From positions 11,973,501-12,037,500 of the forward strand of contig JBBMNZ010000019.1 in the NCBI GenBank assembly GCA_037954325.1: a DNA stretch of 64,000 nucleotides. The letters are read 5' to 3'. A program made the translations under genes and the position numbers. The DNA is from Fistularia commersonii. Its lineage: Eukaryota > Chordata > Actinopteri > Syngnathiformes > Fistulariidae. Positions within the stretch are counted from its first letter, which is position 1. Each line of letters opens with the position of its first letter. The notes below the pieces were generated by a model. That model did not search any database. It was not told where the DNA came from and saw only the letters and a list, made by a program, of their open reading frames with translations. Of this stretch, positions 28,321-40,525 are shown in pieces.

Positions 28321-31044
28321 GACTTGGCTCAGATGTTGTGTCGAGAACACCCAGATCAGGGCTGCGAGAACAAAATGACATCACTTTGCCCTCGCTGCCC
28401 TTGGAGCAATAACAAATTTCTGGCTTCTCTTGGAGGATGTAAAGTCCTCTAGGCTATTTGAAGTTTGTCGTACATTTGTCGTACATCAACAAACACATGT
28501 CGGCGAGGCAAAGTTTGTTTACATTGCAGTTAGCAACTGCTAACATTGGCGTTAGTTTGGTTAACAAGATGATTAATAAGATGATTAACAAGATGTCCAA
28601 ACTGATATCACCCAACAAGAGAAAGAAGGATGCAAGGGTTCACTTGCAATTAGTGTCGCTTGAAATGATCACTATAGCTAAACAGTCTTTGCAAAATTTT
28701 ATTTTGAACACAATGCGAGTTTTGTAAAAAGTTCAGCTTTGTGTAAAAGACTGCCCCGGGTGATGGGAGATGTGGACGGACAGATGGAATGAAGGGAGGG
28801 TGCGCTCTTAATCGATGAAGGGGCGAGGGAGGACAGCGGGGGGAAAGGTGACCGGGGGCAACGGTTCTTGTGCTCAGGCTAAGCATGTTGAACGCCTGCG
28901 AAATCACAGACACATCTGCTGTTCATCTCGAATGTTTCCAATAAGCTTTAAATGTTTCCTGGAGCCCTGTGAAGTGTTCTGAGCTGCCAAAACAGAAGGA
29001 AGTCGTTGTTTGCTTTTCTTGGTGTCTGTTATGAAGAAATAGGTGGTCTCTCACTTCTCTTCCCCCATTAAACATTGCTACAAATTATCAAAAACTTCGG
29101 GGAAAGTACAAAAGCGGGGGGTATCCACGGACGGGCTCACACACACATACACGTGCACACACAGAGTCAGAAAAGGCAAATAAGTGGCTTTTAATGTGTG
29201 GTGAGTCAGAGAGAAAAGCAAATGCCAAGCACCCACATGAGTAAACAGCTGCTTCTAGCGAGTGTTGACAACTATCTTTATTGGAATGAAATATTACCCT
29301 GCCCCGGCAAAACTGTCACATACGTGACTTAGATCCCTTACTTTTTCATCCATAACCTCAAATACAAGACTTGTATGCGTTGTGATTTTTTTTTTTTTTC
29401 TGTACAAATTAAAAAAAATGTGGACACACCTTCAGAGGAAAGCTATGCCGACACCCGCAGCCTCCCACACACTCACAAGACACGCAGCTTATATCCTCTG
29501 GCTGTGAGTTTGCCAGCAGCCAGCTGGTACTGTCATGTCTGATAGGCTGGAACAGAGACAGAGATGGAGATGAGGCCGGGAGAGGGAAGAAGGAAGGGGG
29601 GGAAGGCAAGCTGGGAAAATGTCTACAGCAGAATGTATTAGTAAGACCCCTGTCTGTCTGGTTGAGTGTGTTACTGATTGGAAAAACTGTATCCAAATCT
29701 GGCAAGTCATTACACTGTCTCATTTGGGTCTGCGGGGAGATTCCTTATCCCTGTTCGGTTTTACTGCCACTCTCATTTTTGGATGAGCGAGTTGTATTTG
29801 TGTTTACAATCCCGATTTTAACGAGCTTTATGTTTATTTCATCTTGGTTAAATACCATTGTGACAGTAATAAATGACGAGTCGGCCCGCGCTCAAGTGAG
29901 ATGTTGCCGGTTTGTCTAATTGTGCGGGAGCGGTGATGTTTTCACAAAAGGGAGAGATTTTTGTCGCCCTCTACAAATCAACCCTGATGAAGATTTCGAG
30001 TCGGGAATAATCATCAGCTGGTGATTATGTCACCCTCGAATTTATAAAAATACTTCAAATGTACAAAATAAGGCACTGTCACTATTATGGTGCAATTTAC
30101 CTCCCGACAAGACGATGCTGGCATGGGGGAAAATGAAATAGAATATCTGTGCAAGAGAATAAAAAGCCACCAGGGACTGAATATGGCAAAGGTCACAGGC
30201 TCCTTATTGGAATTCCAACTGCCCATGGAGGATCAACGTTCCATGAAAATACCAGTGTGTAATTGTGTGGTTCCAAACTGCTTTGCTGCTGTCTTTCTTC
30301 CATGGAGCCATTGATTTATGGATGGTGTAACATTGAAATAAAAAAAAAAAAAAAAATGTTTTTAAAAAGTGTAAAAACAGTTTATGTATATATATTTTAT
30401 AAATGCTTAAGTAACCTAATTACTGTGAAAATCCGGTCATGCTGTGTTGCACGTATAACAAAGCTGAATAGAACGGGTAGGTGTCGGGGATGGAAGGAAA
30501 ACCATCTGAGTGACTTCTTAAATGTACGCTCATTGTTGGGGCATTAGTACGGTACGCAAGGAAAGTCCCGACCACTGAGAATGTCAAGGAAAGGACATGA
30601 TCAGACTGTCAGTGAGAGCAAACCGTGACAGGAGCAGAGGTGCGGGGAGGCATTATTTGCGGCTGCTCACCCACAAATTGTTTTTATTTGGAAGAGAGGC
30701 CACCTGACATCGGTGACAGGATCCATCATTTTCATGTTTCTCTTTTGAATCACGCGTCCCTGTCGACTCCGGTATTGAGAACTAGGATTGTGAAGCTCAT
30801 GTTGAACAGTGACGGATTAAGTTTTCAGATCCTTGGCTTTAGTAGGAGGTGCACTAAAAATACTGCATAAGTCAAAACAGTACCTATGCAAGAGTATGGA
30901 AGTACTACAAACCAAATAGACTTATATATGCACTTAAATGTGAACTTTTGGTAAAACAGATCAATCAAGCAGAGTGTGAAAGCAGTCTTTGTTCAATAAA
31001 TGGTCCCTCGATGTGTTTGCATGCAGGCGGTCAGCAATGCCGTA
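28321..31044. other. intergenic sequence, no gene recognised
   Basis: Unique DNA with a 12-base unit repeated three times at 28563-28598 (AACAAGATGATT-like) and a long T run near 29390. The stretch at 30000-30320 looks complex and balanced, and is a candidate conserved non-coding element. No supported exon. Confidence 0.45.
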
Positions 31045-31268
31045 TGACATCAAGAAGGTCCCTAGCTTGATTCCAACTTGAGGCCTTTCTGTTTTGATTC
31101 ACCATGTTGTCACTGTGTCTGCATGGGTTTCCTCCAAAACAAAAACATGTAGTAGGTTCATTGGAGACCTAAAATTGCTCCGAAGTGAGTAAGAACATGA
31201 GTACCCTCTATATGATGTGAATGAGAGAGTTAGTGATTGTATGGCCCTGTGATCGAATGACAACTGTT
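31045..31268 (+). repeat. decayed family H repeat
   Basis: It carries the family H blocks in order but diverged: CTAGCTTGATTCCAACTTG, GGCCTTTCTGT, GTGTCTGCATGGGTTTCCTC, a GTTCATTGGAGACC block, GAATGAGAGAGTTAGTG and GTATGGCCCTGTGATCGA. The 3' part is missing. Confidence 0.65.
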
Positions 31269-31560
31269 AGCGTGGAATTTTCAAATGCATCTTTACATTT
31301 GATATTAAACAATGAGGGGCGGCATGGTGGCTCAGGCTTATCCCTTCGGCCTCACAGCATGAGGGATCCTGAATCGATTCTGACAACGGGACCTTTCTGT
31401 GTGGAGTTTGCGTGATGTCAACGTGGGTTTCCTCCGGGATCCCCATGTTCCTCCCTCAGTCAGACAACACACACTAGTTTTGTTGGAGACCCTAAATTAC
31501 CCAGATATTTGAATGAAAAAGTGAATGGTTGCATGTGAATGTGAATGAGAGAGATCTGTA

Positions 31561-33098
31561 CGTCAGTGGCTTGCAAAAGTATTCACGCCCCCTGAGCTTT
31601 TCCACATTTTGTAACATTACGACCACAAACATAACTATATTTGTTGGAATTTATTAGAAAGTCCAACACAAAGTCTTATATACATGATTTTATCTTTTAC
31701 CTTTTTACAAATAAAAAAATGAAAAGTGGTGTGTGCGAAAGCTCTCTTTTCTCTGAGTGCAACAAATTGCCTTCAGAACTTTTCTGATGATTGCTGAATA
31801 ATCGAATGTTGACCTAATGACTAAATAGTAGCCACCTGTGTGTAATGTAATCTTAATACAAATACAGCTGTTCTGTGACAGCCTCAGAAGTTGGCTAAGA
31901 GAATATTGGGATACAAACAGCATAATGAAGTCCAAGGAACACACCAGAGTGGTCAAGAATGAAGTTATGGAGAAGTTTAAAGTTAGACTATAAAAAACAT
32001 TTCCCAAGCTTTGAACCTCTCATGGAGCACGGTTCAATCCATCAGTTGGAAATGGAAAGATCATGGCAGAACTGCAATCCTACCAAGACACGGCCATCCA
32101 CCAAAACTTGCAGGCCAAACAAGGAGAGCACATGAGAGATGCAGCCAAAAGGGTCATGGTGAATGTCGACGAACTACAGAGATTCACAGCTCAGGTGGAG
32201 GAATCTGTCCACGGGACAATTATTGGTCATGCACGACACAAATCTGACCTTTATGGGAGAGTAGCAAGAAAAAAAAGCCATCGTTGAAAGAAACCCATCA
32301 GAGGTCCAGTTTGCAGTTTTCCAGAAGCAATGTGGGGGACAAAGTAAACATGGAAGAATTTGTTTAGGTCAGATGAGAGGTCAGAGTTTTTTTTGGCCTA
32401 AATGCAAAACACTATGGCGGAAAACCAACACCGCACATGACTCTGAATACACCATCCCTGCTATCAAATACAGTGGTGGCAGCATCATCTCTTCAGCAGG
32501 GACAGGGAAGATGGATAGAGTTGATGGTAAGATGGATGGAGCCAAAAACAAGCCAATCTCTCCAGCAATCTACAAGCCAATCGGTTGGAGGCTGCAAATG
32601 ACATGAGACTAGGTTGGAAGTTCACCGTCCTGCAGGACAAAAACAATCAACATAAACCAGGACAACAATGGAATGGTTTGAAAAAAAATGTATCCATGGT
32701 TAGAATGGCCCAGTCAAAGTCCAGACTTAAATCTAATCCAGCATCTGTGGCAAGATCTGAAAACTGTCAATTTACAAACACCCTCCATCTAATCTGACTG
32801 AGCTTTAGCTGCTTTGCGAAGAAAAATGGGCAAACATTTCAGTTTCTAGATGTGCAAAGCTTGTAGAGACATACCTCAAAAGACTTGCAGCTGTAATTCC
32901 ACCAAAAGGAGGTTTCACAAAGTACTGACTCAGGAGGGTTGAATATTTTTGAACACCGCACTTTCCATTTTTTTATGTGTAATAAAATTTTTTTTATAAT
33001 TTTTGTGTGTTACTTTCTGTTGGTCATGTACGTTTGTTGTCAAAATGCTACAAAATGTGGAAAAGTTCAATGGGTATGAATACTTTTGGAAGCCACGG
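31561..33098 (+). mobile_element. decayed Tc1-like DNA transposon
   Basis: The 5' end contains CAGTGGCTTGCAAAAGTATT and the 3' end, read inversely, CCGTGGCTTCCAAAAGTATT; further inverted similarity covers CTTTTCCACATTTTGTA. TA dinucleotides flank it (31559-31560, 33099-33100), the standard Tc1/mariner target duplication. At 1538 bases it is close to full length. The ends and interior match a Tc1-like family widespread in fish. Confidence 0.92.
32000..32935 (+). pseudogene. Tc1-like transposase pseudogene
   Basis: Translated pieces in all three frames match a Tc1-type DD34E transposase: LSWSTVQSI and a KWKDHG helix-turn-helix region near 32011, FFGLNAKHY-like remains near 32390, a GGSII block near 32475, a LQDKNNQH region near 32632 in place of the usual QQDNDPKH, and LNLIQHLWQDLK near 32730. 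In the last motif the catalytic Glu position reads Gln. Frameshifts and stops separate the pieces, so no active enzyme can be made. Confidence 0.88.
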
Positions 33099-33261
33099 TA
33101 TATGTGGCCCTGTGATTGACTGCCAAATGGTGGGATAACTCCCGCTTCTTGCTCAATGACAGCTTGGACAGCCTGCCCTGTAAGTGCAAAATAAGTGGTA
33201 AAAAATAAATGAATACAGGTTTTTGTGCATTGATGAAGGATGGGGGATGTTGATCTGGCAT

Positions 33262-33500
33262 TACTGTGGAATTTTCAAAATTATTTTTACATTTAAAAAA
33301 TGGAAATATATCTTCTGCACAGACATCACAAGATGAAATGGTCTGCAATTACATAGCACTTTCACATGATTCAAAGCGCAGTTACCCGTTCACTCACACA
33401 CCAGTGGTGGCAGAGCTGCCATGCAAGGCGCTAACCGGCCCATTGGAAACAACTTGGGGTAAACAGGAGTTGGGAATCGAACCAGGTTGTTGATGGACCA
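33262..33500 (+). repeat. SINE-like repeat fragment (GGCAGAGCTGCCATGCAAGG type)
   Basis: Positions 33345-33490 hold TACATAGCACTTTCACATGA, CACACCAGTGGTGGCAGAGC, TGCCATGCAAGGCGCTAACC and GGGAATCGAACCAGG, the block order of a common teleost repeat. The usual central block ending in GTGTCTTGCCCAAGG is missing, so it is internally deleted. A related copy lies at 54240-54400. Confidence 0.65.
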
Positions 33501-34134
33501 GATACCAAAGAAGGTTGTCACCAAACAAATCTGGCGACCAATTGAAATTACGAGGAAATTAGACAAGCAGTACTGAGCCCCTCCCCGACTGGCTGACATA
33601 AATGGACGTTCAAGTGCTCAGTGTGTGACTCTCAAACACTAATGGGATACACGAGCTGGAAAAAAACAGGCGCAGACGCCGCAGCAGGCTTTAGGAGTAT
33701 GTAAAAGATGCATGGGGAGCGAGAAACATCACTATTTCATGAGCTCGATTTATGACGCTTTGACGAGGCAGTGCTTTTGTTCCATCACCTGTTCTCACCC
33801 ACGGTTTCTTAACTGCGTGAGTTCTTGTTTGTTAAATTCTTAATTGCGTCTTCGATTTTTTGGCTCATGAAAGCATAAAAAAACAAGTCATTATCTTTGA
33901 ACAGGAAGTTGCTGCGATAAGTGACCTCATAACGGATTTATAACATTGTAATATGGCTGGCAGGGAATCATTGGAGTTTATTGAGATTAGATCCCCATGT
34001 TGCACAATTGCAGCTGGTTAGAACAGCTTATTTATTTGAAATTTTTATGCATAACAATGGAACAAAGACAAAAAATAAAAAATAAAAAATGAGTGATTAA
34101 AAAAAACATTTAGAATTATAATTTATCCTTAATT

Positions 34135-34315
34135 ATTCCCCGTGGGGAAATTCATTCTCTGCAATTAACCCATCATGGATGAACCATGAGCAGTAGGCTG
34201 CCATCCACCAGCACCAGGGGAGTAGTTAGGCGTTCAGTGTCTTGGTCAACAACACTTCGACACGCTGGGAGGAGACGGGAATCAAACCAAGAATGTCGAT
34301 TGCTCTACCTACCCC
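34135..34315 (+). repeat. SINE-like repeat fragment (GGGAAATTCATTCTCTGCA type)
   Basis: Blocks GGGGAAATTCATTCTCTGC, AACCCATCATGGATGAAC, GCACCAGGGGAGTAGTTAGG, GTTCAGTGTCTTGGTCAAC and CGGGAATCAAACC follow the order of a common teleost interspersed repeat. Confidence 0.65.
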
Positions 34316-35736
34316 CAAAATTTATAATTTTCCTATTTTTATTTCATTCTTCTTCTAGTAATGTTATTGTGTGAATCTGCTGCTTGGTTCTGTCTTGTTT
34401 TTGATATTTGACCAAGTTCATTTTCCCTGGTAATTTTGTGTCAATACGCAGGGGAAAAAGAAATGAACATCCTTATATTATCAGCTCAAGGTTGCGAGAG
34501 GTTATGGGTTGTACGGAACAACATGGTTACATATAAATACAGAAACACTTCCTTGGAGAGGCAGATGTATGAGTGATGAAGGATGAAAATCGCCCACACC
34601 AAAATTAAAATCAGCTAACTTGAATACAAAAATAAATAAAAAAATAAAACTTTTTTTGAACAAGACTGGGGTCTTCCTATTGTCTTTATTTTTATTTATT
34701 TTTTCCAATCCCAGGTATTTGCACAGCAGCTGAAAAAAATCAGTGACTCATTATCTTCGCAGGAGCTGGTGGAGCATGAGTGGCGCTGGGACTGCAGCTG
34801 GGTAATGGACATGGCCTGCGCTAAATAGCAACTTTATATTAGCAGGCAGCCTTTTTATGCTAAGCTGGAAATCTTCTGCCTGCGATTATCAAACAATTTG
34901 AGATTTTGAAAAAAAAAAAATCTTGGCTTAGAAAAAAAGTTGCTCAATTTTCAATTGTGTGGAATTAAAGTATTTTTTTGCCTTTTTTCACATTTATTTA
35001 TTTTGTTGAGGAGTCAGCTCGTAATACTCTGAAGGGTCGTCCCGTTTCAAGCGCCTCCTCGACTCGCAAGCGTGTAACGAATCACGGTTCAATCGGAAAG
35101 AGAACTGGCATTTTCAAGTTGCGCAATCATTTTATTTTATTTTTATTTCTTTGTTTTAATCACATCTTTATGAGCGGTGATCTTTTATATTCCTATCCCC
35201 GCTTGCAGAAGGAGAACCCGTAAAACCCATTGTTTACTTCCAAACCAGAATACAAGGACATGCGTTTTTACCTTGGCATTCAAACGGCTTGCCAACGCGT
35301 CCCGGATTCATAAATCAGGTTGTGTCGGAACTGGGAGAAAAGCTTTTCTGGGTCATTATGAGCGAGTTATGATGTTTACTTCCAGAACATATGAGTCTGT
35401 CAACAGGAACAACAACTGTCGTCAGATGCGTTTCATAAGCTTTGCAACTTTTACACAGGGGAACTTAAAAGTTTATTATGGAACTTTTCGTGCATCATCA
35501 CCACCTTTATATAATTTCTTCAGTATGGCCACAGTGACATTTGAGCGGGGTGTTTTCTGATGTCTGCAAAATCACAGCCACGTAACTAAGCTCGGAGATG
35601 AACAACCGTGAAGAGTGCGTATATGGGCCGACGCCGCTTGTTACCTATGTTTTATTCACCACCTCTCCCCTTGCATTACCATACATATTTATAGAGATAA
35701 CTGCATTTACATGTACATTGACAGCCTGCGGAATGT

Positions 35737-35737
<1 letters not shown>
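34316..35737. other. intergenic sequence, no gene recognised
   Basis: AT-rich, mostly unique DNA with A and T runs. The 127-codon frame at 35177-35560 (+) has no recognisable family. Confidence 0.4.
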
Positions 35738-35776
<39 letters not shown>

Positions 35777-35921
35777 ACACACACGCACATACACACATGC
35801 AAACGCACCGAAAAGTTCAGCCTATCCCCGAGGGCCAGAGCTGTCACTTTAGTCCTTCACAGCGGTTACTGTATGCATGCATCCCGTAGAGCACACACAG
35901 AGACGTATTGTGTGTGTGTGT

Positions 35922-35960
<39 letters not shown>
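35738..35960. repeat. (CA)n and (TG)n tracts facing each other
   Basis: An impure (CA)n tract (about 35738-35800) is followed about 110 bases later by a (TG)n tract (35909-35960). A single strand or a transcript could pair these into a hairpin. Confidence 0.9.
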
Positions 35961-35961
<1 letters not shown>

Positions 35962-36920
35962 TTCAGATTGACTGATAGATGATGGCTGCAGGGCAGGTGG
36001 GCGCTGAGTCACCAGCGTGTGTTGGGAGGTGGAAGGATGGAGGGCAAATGCATAGGAATTCTTTTTTGGGGGGGGTTTGAAGTTAGGTGGAGGTAGACCG
36101 TAGGTCAGCCTGCCATTCAGCCTCACGGGGGAAGCAGTTCAACTGTAGCTTGAGGGGAAGGTGGTGGCGGCGGGGGGAGGTTGGGGGGAAGGGGGATGCT
36201 GAAGCAGTGTGGGAAAGGGGGAGAAGGCCTTGTGAGTGGTGCTGCCAAAGGAAAGGTGGAGGGCAGGTTAGATGAATGGAGATTGACAAATCCATTTTTT
36301 GTTTGTTTGTTTGTTTTTTTAAATACAACCGAAAAAGGGGACCAGCCAAACTCTCCTTAAAAGTGTTTGAATCTAATTTACTGCATTGCGGCTATTGTTT
36401 TTGAAATCATACCTCACATGACGGCTGAATGCAGAGCTGCTGAGCACAGCAGATCTTGCCGGGGAAAACAAACGGGGTCTCGGTAATGTTGCCTTAATAA
36501 AAGATATAATCAGCTTTATTAAATTGCAAAAAAACATGAGTTTTTTTTTGTTTCTCAATAAGTGATATTTATTTAACCTTCGAAATGAAAATGTAAGAAA
36601 AGGTAAAATAAAACCAAATAGCCACCACCTCTAACCGGAGCTTATTTCTTGCAAGAGGTGCTCTTTGTAGAGTCACATCTATCAGTAAAGGGATATAAAG
36701 CTATCATGAATATCAAAGGTCAACTAGTGAAATTATTCTGGCGTTAATGACCAGCTGTGTGATAGCGTCTCTAATACTACTGGAAATGACACGTAAAGTA
36801 TATGTGTGCACGTGCTTCCATGCAGAAAGTTATACGAAGGCACTTTTTTTTTTTTGTTTTCTCCGGTCACACTTCCACTGCTGCAACAAGAAGACACACC
36901 CCAGACACTAACAGATGCAT

Positions 36921-36921
<1 letters not shown>

Positions 36922-36995
<74 letters not shown>
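36922..36995. repeat. (CA)37 microsatellite
   Basis: A pure CA run of about 37 units. It pairs with the TG tract at 37090. Confidence 0.95.
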
Positions 36996-36998
<3 letters not shown>

Positions 36999-37087
36999 CT
37001 GTTGCTATTCCTGTGCACTGACCTTATACCTGTGATTAGATGTTGATTATTAATTTCTTTGCGGGCTCAAAAAAAATACAATGATTC

Positions 37088-37089
<2 letters not shown>

Positions 37090-37143
<54 letters not shown>
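37090..37143. repeat. (TG)27 microsatellite
   Basis: A pure TG run of about 27 units beginning 95 bases after the CA tract that ends at 36995. Confidence 0.95.
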
Positions 37144-37146
<3 letters not shown>

Positions 37147-37384
37147 TGCGTGTATTTTAATATTCATGAATCTGCAGGTTTACCTTGTATCTATCTAATC
37201 GTACTGTTTGTTGGTTCTTTAAATGAACTTCTCAAGCAAGTTTGGGGATTCATAACCAAATTTCTGCAGGAAAATAAAACAATGTATAAAAGAATTTGCA
37301 GTTTCATAATTATACTTGAGGAAAATGAGGAATTGTTGAGTTTGCATTCATCTGAAACTAAACTTTTTCCTCTCCATTCAGATG

Positions 37385-37715
37385 CTCCCTTCTGGAGTCA
37401 CCACAGCTGATCATCTTCCTCCACCTAACCTTCTTCACTGCATCCTCTTCTCTCACTTCATGTTTTCTTTCACTCCATCCATAAATTTCCTTTCTTGCCT
37501 TTGTCTAGTCTTCCTGTCTGTCAGCTGCAACCTCAGCATGTCCAAACCATCTCAGTCTGACTTTATCTCCAGAACTTCTAAAATGTACTATCCGTCTGAT
37601 GGACTCTCAAAGAGAACCTGAGCATCTTCATCTCTGCTAACTCCAGCTCTGTCTACTGCCTGTTGTCTCTGAACCATAAGGTATTGGTTTTTGTTGGTCT
37701 CCCCACCATCTTGGT
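37385..37715 (-). mobile_element. RTE-like LINE fragment, antisense
   Basis: On the minus strand the segment contains GAGATGAAGATGCTCAGGTT followed by CTCTTTGAG, close to the LINE at 62150-62180 on the plus strand (GAGATGAAGATGCTGAGGTT then CTCTTTGGG). CATGTCCAAACCATCTCAGT and similar blocks are typical antisense remains of this LINE type. It is heavily decayed, with no open frame. Confidence 0.65.
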
Positions 37716-39775
37716 TGAAAAACGGATTTTCAATATTGTTTATCTATATAGGGATTTATGTATCCTCTATTTATTTAATTTGATTGTATTTAATCTTGTT
37801 CTGTTTTATCTGATTATATCTTTTTTATTTTATTTTACTTTACTTTACTTTCATGTGTAATTCTATTATTCGTTCGTTTTTTCAGAAGTGCCTAGTCAAT
37901 GTTCCTTTTTTATTATTATTGGGTTATTATTGTTATTGCTCTGTCATGACTGCTGTTAAAATCTACAGAGATTTAACAGGAAACTAGGAAAATTAGATTT
38001 CTTTTCTTCAAGTTTATTCAACTGAATTTTGTAACTTTTAATTTTTCTTTTTATTTACCCCGCCCCCCCATTGTTCAACTGGCTTTGTTTGTTTGCTATT
38101 CCTGTGTTTGCATTTCTGGCGGTGGACAATGGGGGTTCTCAGCGGGGGAAATACGCAAACCGCTCATGTGCTCCCCTTACTTTTTCCAGAACGGATGAAA
38201 ATGAAAAAAAAAAAAAAACAAATTCTGGCAACGCGTGGGACACTTTTACATCAATAATTCAGTCTCGCATTAATATTGGGACATGAAAGTAATTATCATA
38301 AACAAAAATAGCCACAGCAGAGTAGCCTTTACTGGCCTCTGTGCCGAACAATACATTATTCTGCCGCAAAAAGTAATTACAGGAAATGGGGGCAGAGTAC
38401 CAATCATTTCCACCATTGTCTGGACTGATTACTGCTTACTTCACACCAGTGTACTACATCACTTCATATCACCCTGCCTAATGATTTACATTCCAACATG
38501 CAGTGGTTTTTAGATCTTTGCAGGGTTGCAATCAGCTAGATGGGAGGAGAGAGAGAGAGAGAGAGAGAGGAAAAAAAACTTTTCTCGATGACCACTTTCA
38601 ACCAAGCTATACCAGATGTGCAAGGGAACTATCTGATCCGCTCTGATTCATGCCTTTTGCCTGAAGTGTCCTCACGCTGCCCTCCATCCATTTCTAATCT
38701 CTCGACGTTCTGTTTTTCATTTCATAAATAGATGCGCCGGGAAACGATGGGGAATGTGTGTAGTTGTCCTTTAACTTCCATGAGAAGATTGATGGGCAAA
38801 GGCAATCAAAGGAGCATTTATATCAATAAAAGTAGGTTAAGGTACAGTTATAAAACGACAATAATGCTGTTTCTAATAATTAGGTCGCTACACTGTATGG
38901 CAGGGGGATCTCCCTCTCACTCTGCAGAGAACTAGAATCTTGAATTAATTCAACTAATTTCATACCACTATCAACCAACCAACATGACTGACAGCGAAGA
39001 CATTGTTATTTGTGAAGTTGGAATGGGAATGCACTGAATTAAATATACAGCAACGTATCAAATCTAATAGATAAACATGAAAAATCTCAAACATCTGTTT
39101 CACCACATAACCCTCAGTATGTGTCCTTAAAAAAATAAATTAAAAAAGCAGTTGTATTCCCAAAATGCAATTTCACTTCATGTGAGTGAGCAATCCCCCA
39201 GCGCAACAAACGCCGCCCAAGATGAACAAACAGATAATTGTCAAATCTCAATACGGTTAAAGGCCTTTTTCTTTCACACCACTTTGTAATGTATTACCGC
39301 ACAGATGACAGTCGATTTATTGAAAACAAGCCCGACGAGCACTTCACAGAAAAACTCTGGCACGGAAAGTTGAAATTGCATACTTTCTTCCTTACCCCTG
39401 CACGAACTGAGGTCAGGCAAATCGCTGCGCTATAGAAACAGCACATGGGAGATTTTATTTTTTTTTATTTTTCCTGTGGCCTCCTTGATGTCTTCTTTCT
39501 GTAGCTGTTGTTAAAGCTCGAACTCTTCGTCAAAGAGTTGCCCTCCTCCCCATTGACAGTTAGAGACAGGCGGCTACAAAACAACGCTCCACCGTTTGTC
39601 TCGCGTTACTTTTTTCGCCCACCAACCCGAGCTGTTACAGGTAAAAAAAACAATCTTGTCACCTTGCTTACGGGATGCTGACTGTCTCTGACGGCGGTGA
39701 AAGTCCATCTCATCTTCATTTGATGGTGATTTGTGCAGGACTCCATCTTGCTAAATGGAAAAGTCTGGTTTTGTG
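37716..39775. other. intergenic sequence; candidate conserved non-coding block near 38.27-38.47 kb
   Basis: AT-rich to 38050. A (GA)n tract lies at 38546-38569. The segment 38270-38470 is complex, balanced and contains paired GTAATTA motifs, but has no coding signal. Confidence 0.4.
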
Positions 39776-40525
39776 CATTCAGATTTATTTGATTGCATCT
39801 TGAATCAACCAAGTGAACCTGTAATTATGGTCAACTACGTTAAATAAGAAGGTCTGTATTATCAATATTATTGTTTTTTAGGCCAGAAAATATTTATATT
39901 ACAGTAAAAACATGCTGGGGATTTATTGGAGACCCTGAATTGCCCAGAAGTGTGAATGAGAAAGTGAATAGTTGTATGTCTTTATATGACGTGCGAATGA
40001 GACTGAATAGTTAATATCTATTTAAGATGTGAATGACAGAGGTAATGGTTGTATGTCAGTATGACGTGAATGAATGAGTGATCCGTTGTATGTGCCAATA
40101 ATGAGAGATTGAATGATTATATTTTCTTTATTTAACATGTGAATGAAATACTGAGAAGTTCTATGTCTACAGGACTGTCTCAGAAATTTGAATATTGTGA
40201 TAAAGTTCTTTATCTTCTGTAATGCAATTAAAAAAACAACAAATCCTTTTTCATGATATTATAATATTTTGAGATAGGATTTTTGAGTTTTCTTAAGATG
40301 TAAGCCATAATCAGCAATATCAAAACAATAAAAAGCCTGAAATATTTCAGTTGATTTGTAACGAATCCAGAATGTATGCCATTTTTGTTTTTGTAATTGC
40401 ATTACAGAAGATAAAGAACTTTATCACAATATTCTAATTTTCTGAGACAGTCCTGTATACGTGATGCATTAGTGAGAGAGTGAATGGTTGGAGTGGTAGA
40501 TAATGGATGGATGGATGGATGGATG
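39776..40525 (+). repeat. family H repeat with upstream extension, interrupted by a MITE
   Basis: Positions 39776-39905 match 42405-42540 (TTATTTGATT, AAGTGAACC, ATAATTATGG-like and ACTAC blocks). Family H blocks follow: ACATGCTGG, TTGGAGACCCTGAATTGCCC and several GAATGAGA...TTGTATGTC units of about 35 bases. The repeat resumes after the MITE at 40456 and ends in a (GGAT)n tail at 40503-40524. Confidence 0.7.
40170..40455. mobile_element. 286-bp near-palindromic Tc1/mariner-type MITE
   Basis: The left end CAGGACTGTCTCAGAAATTT and the right end read inversely, CAGGACTGTCTCAGAAAATT, begin inverted repeats that stay alike for about 70 bases (through TTCTTTATCTTCTGTAATGC). TA flanks both sides (40168-40169, 40456-40457). 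There is no coding capacity. I recognise these ends from a MITE family seen in several vertebrates. Its well matched arms suggest recent insertion. Confidence 0.9.

Larger units (their letters stand above)
31316..33217 (+). repeat. family H repeat split by a Tc1-like insertion
   Basis: The 5' part (31316-31560) runs from GGGGCGGCATGGTGGCTCAG to GAATGAGAGAGATCTGTA. The 3' part resumes at 33099 with TATATGTGGCCCTGTGATTG and continues to about 33217 (AATAAATGAATAC). Between them lies a complete Tc1-like element. Removing it restores the normal block order of the family. Confidence 0.8.

Noticed and set aside
35738..37143. Possible CRISPR-like or satellite array
   Set aside because: The regularity is simple dinucleotide repetition. 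There are no spacers or longer direct repeats.
39940..40140. Possible minisatellite of independent origin
   Set aside because: The units of about 35 bases (GAATGAGA...TTGTATGTC) are an internal feature of family H repeats, seen at several loci.
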